Part shown: positions 35,306-47,000 of the stretch, in pieces
Layout: each line of letters opens with the position of its first letter
Numbering within the stretch: position 1 is the stretch's first letter
Source: Gigaspora rosea
Taxonomy: Eukaryota; Glomeromycota; Glomeromycetes; Diversisporales; Gigasporaceae
Direction of reading: 5' to 3'
Assembly (NCBI GenBank): GCA_003550325.1
Contig: QKWP01000410.1
Coordinates: 1-64,000 of the forward strand
DNA length: 64,000 bases
The notes under the pieces: model-generated
The model's database searches: none
What the model saw: only the letters and a program-made list of their open reading frames with translations
What the model was told of the DNA's origin: nothing
Program-made: the position numbers and the translations under genes

Positions 35306-36260
35306 CATCCTACAGCAACCATAAAGAGAACTTCAACTGAAGATATTTGTATGGCAATGTCAAATATCCAAACATCTAGTGAAGATATTTCTTTAAATTT
35401 CGCACTCGAACTTGTAAATTTCCTCCGTTCTGCCTACTTCAGGATGAAGATGTTGATCCCATGTGGATTAGTGGAATACGAAGAATTCCAAAACAGAAAA
35501 GTTGAATGTCAAAATCAAAAAATTCTAGAGTTAGAAAATAATGTAAAATCACTTACGAATCAACATGTGAAATTAGAGAGTAATATAAATTTATTTACAC
35601 AGCGATATGATCAAGTTTTAGAAGAAATTTCGAAGTTGAAAGAACGTATGCACTATGAAAATGAGGTGCTTCAAGCAGAAAAAAACTCTTAAATTATAAT
35701 ATTAGCACACTGGAAAAAAAAATTGGAGGTTGAGAAATGATATACTATTTATAATAGATTTTATTCGCACAGAAATATTAATAGTATAGGTTTCTTTTAA
35801 GCTTAAAATTTACACTTTGCATTATATAAGACAATGCTATTCTAATCGAAATGTTGTATTCAATAAATGTGACAAAATTATTTTTCTTGGCTGCTTAACT
35901 TATTTCTTACCCATCCTATTCAAGTTATTTGAAACTTGAAAAAGAGATGCTTTTTGTTAATTTACTTTTACGTACTGTACACTAGTAGAAAGTTGGCAAA
36001 TCGGTTACAAATCAGGTTGTCTAATTTAAAGCCAATGGTTACCCGGTTTATCTTTCCTTCAAATTTATATCCTCACCTCAAAACATATAATAATCTCATA
36101 ACAAAACTCATGAGCCGATCTCAAAACCCATGAGATTATGTATTTGAATCGAACAAATTCATAAAAACATATTTATTATATTTATAAATTACAATATAAA
36201 GCATAAATAAAATAAAAAAAAAAAACTTTTTTCAAATTTTTAGATATTTTACTCACGATA

Positions 36261-36945
36261 ATGCAAAGTAATACTATAATAACACCTCCAGATACGCCTT
36301 TACTTACGAATACAAATAAATACGAGTGTAATATATGTCAAAAAACATTTAAAAATAGATCGGGATTAACACACCACAATACTATTATCCGTAAATATAG
36401 TATTCAAGAGGAGTTACCAACCGTACCACCAAATCTTTCGTAATTATTTAAAAATGATTTAGTGTATTTTATTCATCGTCAATTATCTAATGGTCTCACA
36501 AATTCTGGGAAAAAACTGTGTTCGTTGCATGTAGTAAAAATCACTTTACACAATCTTTGGAAACTATATTCATTTTTATTCAAAAAAAAATTGATATTTG
36601 TAAATGTTTGTTTCGTGGAGGTAAACACAGGTTAAATCAAATATTCGGAAGATTAGATTGGGGAATAAAATATTATGATCAGAATCAAATAACATATATA
36701 GTCTTTGATAATGATTAGTCGTTAGAATCTTGTCAAAACTCTGAAATTAATCCTTTGGCAGTTGCTACGGCCAAAAGATCTAAAAAAAAAAAAATTTAAA
36801 TATGGTGAAGTAGTAGTAGAGTGGAAACGAAGATATGATAAAGATGCTAGTGGTAATATTTGTAGTGCGGGTTTTGTTTATTTTCATTTTTATACGAAAC
36901 AAGTAATAAATAGAAATTTAATATTTAGATTACAATTTATATAAC
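36261..36945 (+). pseudogene. C2H2-type zinc-finger family gene, broken by stops and frameshifts
   Basis: The ORF from ATG 36261 encodes TPPDTPLLTNTNKYECNICQ and KTFKNRSGLTHH, a C-x2-C...HH zinc-finger-like motif, then stops at 36441 after VPPNLS. Coding sense continues in frame as LFKNDLVYFIHRQLSNGLT, then shifts to FVACSKNHFTQSLETIF and GIKYYDQNQITYIVF before a TAG at 36716. A later block reads KFKYGEVVVEWKRRYDKDAS. The order suggests one ancestral protein with at least two stops and one frameshift. From memory, such zinc-finger proteins are a large family in Glomeromycotina, often near transposons. Its function is unknown. Confidence 0.55.
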
Positions 36946-37080
36946 GATAACAAACAAGAGTTGTGGATAATACTTTATATTTTGTTGTTTATTACTGTTA
37001 CAATTACGCTATAAATTATTAGACATGTTGGCAATTATAAATTTTAAAAGAACGTAATCAGGTACGTTATACCAAGATAT

Positions 37081-37334
37081 GGGGGGGGACGTCAATAGAA
37101 ACCAGGCAAATCATTTTTAGTAATTTTTTTTTAAACTTTAGATTAAAATATCTTAACTATTAAACCAATCTTGATAAAAAATTTTTTTATTTTAATTCTA
37201 TAACTACCGGTACATAGAATTAAAATAAAAAAATTTTTATCAAGATTGGTTTAATAGTTGCTAAGATAGTTTAATCTAAAGTTTAAAAAAAATTTACTTA
37301 GAAACAATTTGCCTGGTTTCTATTGACGCCCCCC
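37081..37334. mobile_element. 254-bp foldback MITE with G-run ends
   Basis: The left end GGGGGGGGACGTCAATAGAA and the right end (TTCTATTGACGCCCCCC) are inverted. Almost the whole element folds into one hairpin around a centre near 37207, with ACCAGGCAAAT, CTTTAGATTAAA and ACCAATCTTGATAAAAA in both arms. ATAT flanks both sides, so a TA target is likely. Confidence 0.75.
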
Positions 37335-37349
37335 ATATTAATGGCCTAT

Positions 37350-37900
37350 TCAATCGTTAAATATTAGATATATTAATAAGTGTAATTTTATCTAGACTAT
37401 CTGATGATCTATTGATCCATTCAGATGGATAAAACGGATTAATTTCAAGTAAATTCTCGGGAATATCTATATGTTAAAGGTATTAGTCTAAACTTTAAAT
37501 TAAAAAGATATTTTATAATAGCATTCTAATTATTTATAGTCGCTGATTTGGAATAGGCATTGCATTAGCGAAAAGAAATTGTTAGTAAAGACACCTCTAT
37601 TCTAGAATCACTTGCAGATTTAATAAATCTTTATGATTGAACCAAATAATGCACGGGTATTAGGAGATCTCATGTTAGGCAGATATAAAAAACTCGTTTT
37701 TTTTTTATAAATTATTAATTATTGAACCAAATAATGCGCGGGATTAAGAAATCGTGGTACAATTCATTGTGTTAGACAGGTATGAAGAATCATGTGCAAA
37801 TTCGAATAAATATTTAGAAATTAACTTAACTTCTTGAATCTTTAATGATTAGCTTAGATCGGATAGAAAAGCATCAGCAAAGGCGCCTTCAGAAACATTG
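37350..37900. pseudogene. short decayed gene fragments (TPR-like on the plus strand)
   Basis: On the minus strand, 37472-37350 reads IDIPENLLEINPFYPSEW without start or stop context. On the plus strand, 37630-37870 holds two diverged copies of a block around IEPNNAR, which is typical of TPR arrays (compare the intact TPR gene at 62 kb), with several stops and frame changes. Both look like relics. Confidence 0.3.
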
Positions 37901-38101
37901 TCCTATGGTTCCTGAGACGGATATTATAATGAACTGTATATGGAATTGGAGTTAGAAATGATGGGAATAAGCCATTCAATTATTACTAAGAATCTGCTTA
38001 GATAAGTAACGGTGATGGAATAAAAAATCTTATAGATCGTTATTAATGGTATGTTTTCTCAGTTCTTATTTGTCAAAATGGAATTGGAGCTGAAAAAAGG
38101 C

Positions 38102-38322
38102 TTAATTCGTGATTCGCCTATAGATAATAGAAATCATATATATAATATATAGTAAAAAGTGGGGATAAGTAAAGATAAGTTTTTNCCAATATAGACGATC
38201 TACCAAAAAAATTTAGTCACATGACATTGTAGAAAAATATTAATTCGTGATTCGCCTATAGATAATAGAAATCATATATATAATATATAGTAAAAAGTGG
38301 GGATAAGTAAAGATAAGTTTTT
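38102..38322 (+). other. probable assembly join: undetermined base flanked by an 83-bp exact duplication
   Basis: Bases 38102-38184 are repeated exactly at 38240-38322, and the undetermined base at 38185 follows the first copy directly. This is what an unmerged contig overlap looks like. Confidence 0.65.
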
Positions 38323-38783
38323 TAGTAAATGTTGGAATCTGGCTGTTCCTCCTTCTAAAAGTTTTTTCTGTCAAGTAAACTTTTAATGTGCATCTAATAA
38401 AAGTTGTAGAGCTAATTTTTCTGATTCCAATAGTAGTAAAATCATTAAAATTGACACAATATAGCATGAGATATAAGCATTTTAATCTTCGCAACTATAC
38501 GTTTTTTCTTTGTTTATTTAAAGGAAAAAACATATAGTCGTGAAGATTAAAATGCTAATTTCTCATGATATACTAGGTCAATTTTAATGGGTTTACTACC
38601 ATTAGAATCAGAAAAATTAGCTCTATAATGTTTATTAGATAAACATCAAAGGTTTAATTGACAGAAAAAAACTTTTCGAAGGAAGAACAGCAAGATTCCT
38701 ATATTTAGTAAATTAATATAGTAATTTGCCCCAAAATTTATTATGTAGATCCTACTAATTATAGGCGAATCACGAATTAATTA
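38240..38783. mobile_element. about 540-bp foldback element
   Basis: The left end TTAATTCGTGATTCGCCTAT and the right end (TAGGCGAATCACGAATTAAT) are inverted. The arms carry matching segments such as AGCATTTTAATCTTC and its inverse on either side of about 38510. A short direct copy of the left 83 bp lies upstream, next to an undetermined base. Confidence 0.65.
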
Positions 38784-39169
38784 TTATGATATGGATAATT
38801 GTCGAAAACCGATAGCATGGATAATGAAATATGCACATGTATTTTCCTCAATATGATTAATTTTACGATCGGGTTGGTGCTCAAGTATTACGATTAATTA
38901 TAATATTGATTGCAATTGATGCTTGAGCAAACATTATTATCCAAATCGAAATAAAAAAAAATGAAGCCAGATGGATCAACAAAGGATAAAGCAATTTACA
39001 ACACTTTACGGCACTAAAAAATTTCTGTTTCTTTTTCAGAACTACCAGCCAACAGAAAACAAAAACGTGCTGTGCTTTTTTTATTTGCGACGAAGTTTTT
39101 TGTATAAGAAATAAGGTAATAATTCGTCACCTTGGAATTGCTATTTTTATTAAGTGTAGTTAAAAAAAA

Positions 39170-39903
39170 GGGAATTTATACATCGGGACCCAAATTTGAA
39201 AATAATTATGAATGAGGGCCCAACTTAAAATATTTATTTATTTGAAAATATTACAAATATGGGCCCTAATGTAATCATGGGATCATCTCGCTCATAACGA
39301 TAATATTTACAATCGAAGATGTAGATGATTTTTAAGTAATTGACGAAAAATTAGAAAATCGAGACGGAAGAAATTTACTAATAGATGTGTCTTGTATTTT
39401 TATACTCATATACTGAATTTATATGACTGTTATTACTAATTTACATTTGTTAATATGTAGTAACGACGACATTTCTTATCTGTTATGCGCCGGAAGTCAA
39501 ATTTGAGTTACGTACATACAAGTAAGTTAAATCTTGCTTGATGTATTTAGTAAAATAGTACTGTACGGCAGTACAGATTCGGATGTAGACTTGCAGAATT
39601 CAATTTTTATATGAGTTGGGTTTTAGGAAAAGTAACTTGACGAATTTTTTCTTTTATAAACCGTACGTACTATCATGATATTTACATGTCCGTCCTAAAT
39701 TGTGCTGCCGTACCGTACTACTTTTCTATATACTCGCCAGAAATCCACGATGGGCACTGATTCGTATGATTCGTACGACGCAAAATTACTTGGATACGTA
39801 CTTGTAATTTTTTCAAAAATTAGGCCTTTATAAACAAATATTTTTAAGTTGGGCCTTCATTCATAATTATTTTCAAATTTGGGTCCCAATGTGTAAATTC
39901 ACC
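39170..39903. mobile_element. 734-bp non-autonomous element with 9-bp TSD
   Basis: The ends are inverted over about 85 bp: the left includes GGGACCCAAATTTGAAAATA and ATTATGAATGAGGGCCCAAC, and the right carries the inverse with few changes. TTAAAAAAA lies on both sides (39160-39168 and 39904-39912). The low complexity of the duplication lowers certainty. The middle has no coding potential. Confidence 0.65.
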
Positions 39904-39919
39904 TTAAAAAAATTTCATC

Positions 39920-41120
39920 GGTCAAAATTAAAAAATTCAGTGTGTTTAATGGCATCATTCGAGTGAAACTAATTCAATATTGTGCATGCCTGCTAAGTCA
40001 TATAAATTCATTTTTCTCATCAAACGATATATAGTTAATTATCTGCGGAAAAATTTAGGTTTAAAGGGGAAAAAATAAATTCCGTGGTTAGCGGATTTCC
40101 ATATTGGGAAAAAATAATTCTTTGATTATATATTTTTATTTGCTAGGGGCTTTGGGAGGTCGACAACCATTAAAGGTTAGAGGGGTTTCGTGGAGTTTAG
40201 GCGCACTGACAAAAACTTTGAGAGCCGCATCTCGTCCACTGCCAATTCCGCGAAGATAATTTGGACTAAAGAAATGCTAAATTTCGCTAGTTCAGCTAAG
40301 GCAGCTCAGCAGTTCTTTGGGCGATAAAGTCCGCGGATTTTTTGGTACCTCCACAGAATTTCATGCTTTTTTGTTCTCTGGTTCGGGCTTGAGGCTTGGA
40401 TTTTTTTTTGGTTTGCACACACACATGTATATAATAATATTGAATCAGCACGCTGAATTTTCAATTTTGAACAGCGTTTATTTGTTATCGACATCAAAAA
40501 TCCATGGATGGTCCATAGTTAATCTGATTGGCCAAAATTATAGATGTCATCATCGATTTCCTTATCAATTACGAACCCAAACTTAACGCTGTTTACAGTT
40601 TGTGCCATTTGGATCCATATGGTCATGGGCTGGGCTTGGATCTATCCAATTAAATATGGGCTGGATCTGGACTTCGAATATCTGGAACCCTCATCCATCT
40701 TGAATGAATAGGTCAAAACCAAGCATTGAAAAAACAAACTTGGCTCTTGCAGGATTGTAAGGAACTCTTCTAAGTATATAGTTTCGTTAAAGCATGCTTA
40801 CTACACTATCCGATCACTGAAACAGAGTTGGGTAAATGTAAAAAATATCGTTGTAAAATGGGTATATAATAATTTAATAATTTATTTTCTTATTAATAAA
40901 TAATAAAATTCAAATCATTGATTTTTTTTCTATCACAATAATTTTGTTGTCTTGCCCAATTTCTGGTGATATATAAATGTTATTCGGTTTATATATAATA
41001 ATTTATCAACTTTGTATTCTGTTATAATTAGATTATTATAGTAAATAAAATTTTAATTATTTATTTTTTTTATTTTTTTTTTTAATTCGAGTTAATTTTA
41101 TTTTAAATTATTTTTTGATT
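39920..41120. other. no gene seen
   Basis: The block 40140-40590 is less AT-rich, and overlapping ORFs occur on both strands (89 aa plus, 63 aa minus), but none shows domain sense or splice context. The rest is AT-rich. Confidence 0.35.
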
Positions 41121-41125
41121 TTATA

Positions 41126-41236
41126 TTTGCCGTATAACCACGAAATAACGCATAGGGAATATTTCGAATTTCAGTCTGAATTAAGCTTAATTTAGGCTAA
41201 AATTCGAAACCACGTTATTTGCGGTTATACGGTATT
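41126..41236. mobile_element. about 110-bp palindromic MITE
   Basis: The left end GCCGTATAACCACGAAATAA and the right end (inverse of TACCGTATAACCGCAAATAA) are inverted copies, with a TTAAGCTTAA-like centre near 41185. A diverged relative lies at about 9200-9295. Confidence 0.6.
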
Positions 41237-41500
41237 TTTATTTATTTTTTTTTATATGATCATTTTACCGGGGGACATCAAAAGGGAAGAGGGAGGGGTG
41301 ATGTTTACCAAAAAATTAACTTCGAACGGCCTAATTAGTGTAGCTAAAATATATAACTAGAATATATGCATAAAATAATTCTACATATTTAATACATCAC
41401 CAGCCAACCTCAGTCCCCCAGCTACTCGGGGATTGTCAATACGTCACGTTATTGTCTTAGTGACCGGAACGTACTCTAGTCCTTGAACACATGAAATTGC

Positions 41501-42104
41501 TCAATCACAAATAACAAAAAGTATTGTACACTTAACGTCAAAGTTTTCTAAACATTGTTTAGCGCACACGTCATGAACGGACAATAATTCTAGTGCTATT
41601 TTGTATTCCGAGCGCTCGACTGTTTTGTCGTACGAGAAATCAGCCTGCTTTCTTCTATAATTTAAAAAGTTGATTAATGACCATTTTGTTTCCTTGTTCT
41701 CCTTGTTCTTGTTTGTTTCGTCTACCATTTCCTAGAAATATATTTTGTAAAGTTAAATAAAAACTCAAATAAATTCTAATAATTTAAATCCGTGGTATTA
41801 ACTTTTGCCACGCGTTTTGGTGGAATTGGGTTTTCTTTCGCACATTCTAAAAGTCGCTTTGTAAACGAGAAGTGATAGTCTCTACGTACGCTCCCATTTG
41901 TTTATTAACATTGGAGATCACAGTCAAAGTCATATTGATTCTATTCATAATAAGGAATCAAAATTTATCAGTTTGAATATAAATATGATGCTAACACATT
42001 TATCTAGTTTACAAACCTCTTCGTCTTTGATTTTACTATTAATTATTTCTTCATTAACTGACATCCAAAATTTATATACAGCGTCGGAGGACTTTTTATT
42101 CTAA
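41501..42104 (-). pseudogene. unrecognised gene fragment
   Basis: Minus-strand coding-like blocks are 42104-41990 (DAVYKFWMSVNEEIINSKIK), 41895-41780 (RRDYHFSFTKRLLECAKENP then IPPKRVAKV) and 41728-41501. The last is an ORF from ATG 41728 reading KWSLINFLNYRRKQADFSYD and onward to a stop. The blocks are separated by stops. The last block is duplicated with changes at 42600-42430. The protein looks soluble, and no known domain is recognised. Confidence 0.4.
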
Positions 42105-42202
42105 TTATCAAAAAAAAAAAAAAAAAAACAATCGTTTGGCAATAACATATATAAGAGCGCCCAAAGGAACCTCAGTCCACTATCGCCAGCCAACCTCAGT
42201 CC

Positions 42203-42299
42203 GCCAGCTACTTGGGGGTTGTCAATACGTCACGTTATTGTCTTGAAGACNGCCAGCTACTTGGGGGTTGTCAATACGTCACGTTATTGTCTTGAAGAC
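42203..42299 (+). other. probable assembly join: undetermined base between two exact 48-bp copies
   Basis: 42203-42250 is repeated exactly at 42252-42299 with the single undetermined base at 42251 between them. It lies inside a real repeat, so repeat copy number here cannot be trusted. Confidence 0.65.
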
Positions 42300-43350
42300 C
42301 GGAACGCATTCTAGCTCTTAGTTCAAGGACGCCGAGGTAACCTTCACCAGCTACTCGGGGGTTGTCAATACGTCACGTTATTGTCTTAGTGATCGGAACG
42401 TACTCTAGTCCTTGAACACATGAAATTGCCCAATCTCAAATAACAAAAAGTATTGTATACTTAACGTCAAAGTTTTCTAAACATTGTGTTATGAACGGAC
42501 AATAATTCTAGTGCTATTTTGTATTCCGAGTGCTCGAATGTTTTGTCATACGAGAAATCATTCTGCTTTCTTCTATAATTTAAAAATTTGATTAATGACC
42601 ATTTTGTGAAAAATTAGCCATTGTTTCTATTGCAGTATTGGTGTTTAAGATGGTTAGGTAATTGTTTACAAATCAACGCGAATAAATTTTCCGGATCAGG
42701 TGTAACGTAACCAATAAAATTGTAAAACAAAAATCACGAGGATCTGCATGACCAATCATAAAAAATTTAATGCACAAGTAATATTAACGAAACTTTACAC
42801 AAGTTACCGTACTTCAGTCCGGTGTTTTTCCATATTTGGTATTACCTAATATAGTAATGATTTACATTGCATGACCGCGTATCGATATTCTAGAATTTAG
42901 TGATCTTTCTTAAAATTGATTGGCTATATAATTTTTGAAAGCGAAAAAAATTTAAGTTCAAAAATACATTAAACAAAAATTTTTTTAGCATAGATTTCGT
43001 ATGAGTTTCAGGTGGCGTAAAGTGATATAAATGTATTAAAAATTTAATTTTATATATAGAAATTATGATTGCAAATGGCATAAAGAACCGGGTTCTGTTT
43101 TTCAAGTATCGCATCTGTCAAATTGTTTAATTTATTGGCTCATTTACGTTATTTCAATCACCTGCCTGTTATTTCAAATTTCATTGTTATTTAAAATCAA
43201 AGGGTTTCTGTTTTAAAACCTACATTATATATGGGCGTTATTTCGAACTTCATTTCCATTTTTGTATAATGTATTGAATGTTAATTTTGAAAGGGAAACC
43301 TGTTCTACACGATGATTTTCATCTGACCTTCTCCTTTCATTTAATTGGAA

Positions 43351-43508
43351 TAGCACGTTTAAAGTGATAGCATGCTCAACGTGCTAATATGTCCATATGG
43401 TAGCTTTATATAATTATTTTTTAAGTTCGGGATAGCACGTTCAACGTGGAGGCTTAAAATCATCTAGCATTATTACGACTAACGTGCTAGATAGCACGTA
43501 TAATGTGT
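43351..43508. repeat. cluster of TAGCACGTT / AACGTGCTA words
   Basis: TAGCACGTT or its inverse AACGTGCTA, exact or nearly so, occurs at least five times in about 160 bp, in both orientations. It lies about 500 bp upstream of the spliced transposase pseudogene. It may be the subterminal repeat of a transposon or a cluster of protein-binding sites. Confidence 0.45.
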
Positions 43509-43790
43509 AGCCTAATTAACTTAAATGTATATAAACGAAAGAATTTGACTTCAATAAAGGCAGAGTTTTCCTCTTCGTTTTACCCATAAAGTAAGCTGGT
43601 GTAAAGCCAAAAAAAACCAATTTTCGTATTTTTTTCCTTCTACATTTATTTTCCTCGTAACTATTAGAGTTAGATCGGTCTTGTTATTATAACTCTCCCA
43701 AATGATAGTTACGCTATGCTAATTTAGGAGTCATAATATTTGAGATAACTCCCATGTCTGTTATTTAGCAAATTAACAGTATATATGAGT

Positions 43791-43968
43791 GACGCCAAGA
43801 GGAAGCCGGACCTTGGGCTTTCAAGTTTATTTACCAGACCTAGCCTTGATTAAAAACATATATGATTTGAAAATAAATTTAATTACATACTATATGTGGT
43901 ATAGTCAGGGCCAAGGCCAGTAAATAATAAACTCGAAGTCTGGTTTTTTCTTTGCGTTTACTTCGCTT
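43791..43968. mobile_element. degenerate foldback MITE
   Basis: CGCCAAGAGGAAGCCGGACC and following bases are mirrored by the inverse of CGCAAAGAAAAAACCAGACT at the right end, with matching AGTTTATTTACCAG and CTGGTAAATAATAAACT-like segments. The arms are clearly diverged, so this is an old copy. Confidence 0.5.
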
Positions 43969-44025
43969 ATATATCTTCGTAGATATTTGTGTTAAAGTCT
44001 AAAAGTTGCTGTTTAAAATACAATT

Positions 44026-47000
44026 ATGGATGGTTAGTATTTTTAATTTAGTTTATTATTATTTAACTGTTACTTATATTTTTTTTATTTTAAAAAAGTT
44101 GAAAATTCTGAGGATTTACTTTTGTCTACGGATAGTTAGTATTTTGCAAGTTAGTTTTATAATTTAACCATTATTTATATTTTTTTTTATTTTAAAAAAA
44201 AAGTTGAAGATTCTGAGGATTTACCTCCGACTTGTTTATTTTCTACACTTGTTCAAACTTATAAAGATACTAAACAATTAATTGAATGTGAAACTAAAGA
44301 ACGTCAAAAAATTCGAAATGCAAATACAAATACTATTAGGGCCCGAATTAAATTATTTGAACCATATTTTCCTGAATTAAATGCTTTTCAAAATAAGTTA
44401 GAGAAACATAGAATTTGTGAAAAGCACTATAATCAAATTTTTGTAAAAAATACTTATTTAAACCATTTAAAAAATGGATCGTCATCTTATCCAAGAAAGC
44501 GAAGTCGCAATTTTAATACCTTAAATTTGAATGATATACAAATAGAACCTTCAACAACTATCGATATTGGAATTCAGGTAGAAGTAGATAATACGAATAG
44601 TGATCTTTTAATGCAAATCGGAATTTTAAAAAATTCTCTTAATGTTCTTGCAACCGAAAATTCTAAACAATCACAAATTATTGAAATTAAAAATAATAAA
44701 ATTTATGAATTAGAATATGAATGCGAATATCTTAAAAAACAAATTGCCGATTTTAATCTTAGATTAGAAAGTTTAAATTTATATAAAAATAATGTAGAAA
44801 TATTAACAAATGAAAAAAATAAATTAGAAAATGAAAATACATACTTAAAAGAACAATGGAATGAACGGTATAGTACTCAACAAAAGCGAATAACAGAAGT
44901 TGCTACAATAGCTTTATTAGAACGAAGGCTTCTGTATGATGATATTATTTATTTAATTAATAATTGTGATCGGTTTTCTTTAGAAAATTTATTAGTATAT
45001 AATCCTTTAAATTGGCTTAAGTATCGTAATCCTGTAATAGTAAAATTTATCGAAGTACTTACTGATAATAATGATGAGCAATTATATCAAAAGAAAATTT
45101 TTAAACGTATAGTAGCTGTAGATGCTATTTATAAATCACGACATAGCAAATATGTCTCTGAAATAAATCTTGCTGCATCAGCGATTAAATATACTATTGC
45201 TCGATCAAAAACTATAATAGATATTGATAACCATATTACTAGTGGAGGAGGCTATACAAAATTTATTAATTGGATCGAAAGTTTAGCAATCGAGCCTAAG
45301 CCCTTACCAGATGGATTTTTAATTTTGGCCTTCGATAATGAACAAAAAGGCCAAAAAAACTATTTAGATCGAGGTTATAACACGGTTGTATTTCTAACAG
45401 TAACTGCTTTGTAGGCTTTAATTTTGATTTGAATGATGATTGCCAATTAAAAATTGATCCGTGGAAAAACAACTCACTTCTTGAAGATGATATCAAACAA
45501 TTATTTTATTTAAACGATAATATGGAAAAAGTACTTGAAATAGAGCTTCTCGAATTTATTAATGAAATAATAAGTAACCTATATTCTGAAAAAAATCAAA
45601 AAGTAAATGAAATAGATAAACTAGTTGAAAAACAAAACAGCTTATCTAATAAAAATAAACAATGTTTAAATTGTTTCGAATCAGAAATTGATAATAAAAA
45701 GCGAAATTGTCCTAAATGTAATACTAAGTTACCAACGCTTGCTTCAATAAGTCAAGCTTCGTCTTTTCAACAAACCACATTACCTGAAAATATAGATAAA
45801 ACGGTAGTGTTTAAACTATATGAACCTAAACAATCTAGTATTAAAGTGCAAAGACCTAAAATTAGTATAACACAAAGAACTATAACAGACGAAGGAATAA
45901 AAATTCCAGATTTATACGTTCCTGACCCAATTCCTATCAATCCTAATTCTTTAATAAATGTTCAAAAAATTTTAGAGCATATCGAAATAATTGCCGGAAT
46001 TAAATCTGGAAAACGCAGATGGTTACCTGTCGTATGTGATGGCGTACCGTATAATCAAGCACTAAAACTAAAAAAAAAAATTTCTTGGTTAATTCTACTT
46101 CCGGGCCCTTTGCACGAGGAAATGAATATGCTTAAAGCATTTGTTGGACTAAATTGGTATAAATTAATATTAAAATATTTTAATTTACTAACTTACTTAC
46201 TTTAAATTTTTTAATTTTTAAGGGATATAGATATAAAGATATTTGCTCGATGTCAAGGGTACCGAACAGATAATCAACTAGAATATTTTTGAAAATGTAT
46301 TGACCACCATAAGGCATGGGACTCAATATGTAATATATATCGATATTCGATGGCATCAGAATTAATATGGCCATATGTTCTAAACCATAACAACCCAACG
46401 CCTAATGGATACTTAGAATGGGCTAAGGCACAAACTAGTGAAACATATAAATTAAAATTTGAACAGGTTAGATATTGGTTTAATTTTAACTTACAACATA
46501 AATAAGAACAAAAAAAAAACACAATCACAGTAGACTTTTACTTATCTTCAGGCTATTGTTAACTTTCGCACTGGAGTTCGAACCAACCAATCTTTATTAC
46601 GAAATGCAGCCCGACGCCAATTTGCTCCAATTTGGTCAGCTAGGCGTCATCCGATTTACAAATTATTAGAAGTATCATATGAAGAAACTTTATTAAATTT
46701 AAAACCTCAAATTCGTGAAAATATTGAAAATTTCTCAGTATTATCTCGATCAGGGCTTCAAAATCAGCACCAAGGACTTGATGCTATAATAGAAGAGATT
46801 AATAAAGCCTTAAAATCCCTAATTCCTCCAGTACCATCGCAACATCACTGGGAAATTGCTGCAAGAAACTATGTAAATTTTTTAAAGGTAATTTAATAAA
46901 TAGATATTACTGCATTAAATTAATTCTAACATTTAACTAAATTTAGCTACGTACCAACCTTTTTAATATTATTGGATATGAGGATAATGAGGATTCAGAA

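Larger units (their letters stand above)
33485..35692 (+). pseudogene. unrecognised gene with C-terminal coiled coil, interrupted twice
   Basis: The reading frame runs TPDSAIFNSRP at 33482-33505, resumes as VTAIPSAINSYTTVGTSTSG after a 49-bp insertion, and reaches ATITLSHP at 33748. There a 1.56-kb transposon is inserted. It resumes at 35313 as TATIKRTSTEDICMAMSN and continues to a stop at 35692. The middle part is Ser/Thr/Asn rich with a loosely repeated TSTSG...ATNMSSH / NSTSG...ATITLSH unit. The C-terminal 60 residues (LENNVKSLTNQHVKLESNIN and onward) form a heptad-like coiled coil. The upstream ORF at 33293-33481 (KLCPEIFEEFLPHPNPPQ) may be its 5' part in a shifted frame. No family is recognised. 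The gene is not functional as it stands, unless the inserts are removed. Confidence 0.55.
41399..42610 (+). repeat. direct repeats of up to about 280 bp, three copies of a core
   Basis: The core CCAGCTACT(C/T)GGGG(A/G)TTGTCAATACGTCACG occurs at about 41415, 42203 (and again at 42252) and 42349. The copies starting at about 41399 and 42343 stay similar for some 280 bp, covering the minus-strand ORF fragment. The copies differ by point changes and a small indel near GTTTAGCGCACACGTC. Confidence 0.6.

Noticed and set aside
40306..40586. ORFs of 89 (plus) and 63 (minus) codons in a less AT-rich patch
   Set aside because: They overlap each other on opposite strands, with no domain, splice or composition support for either.
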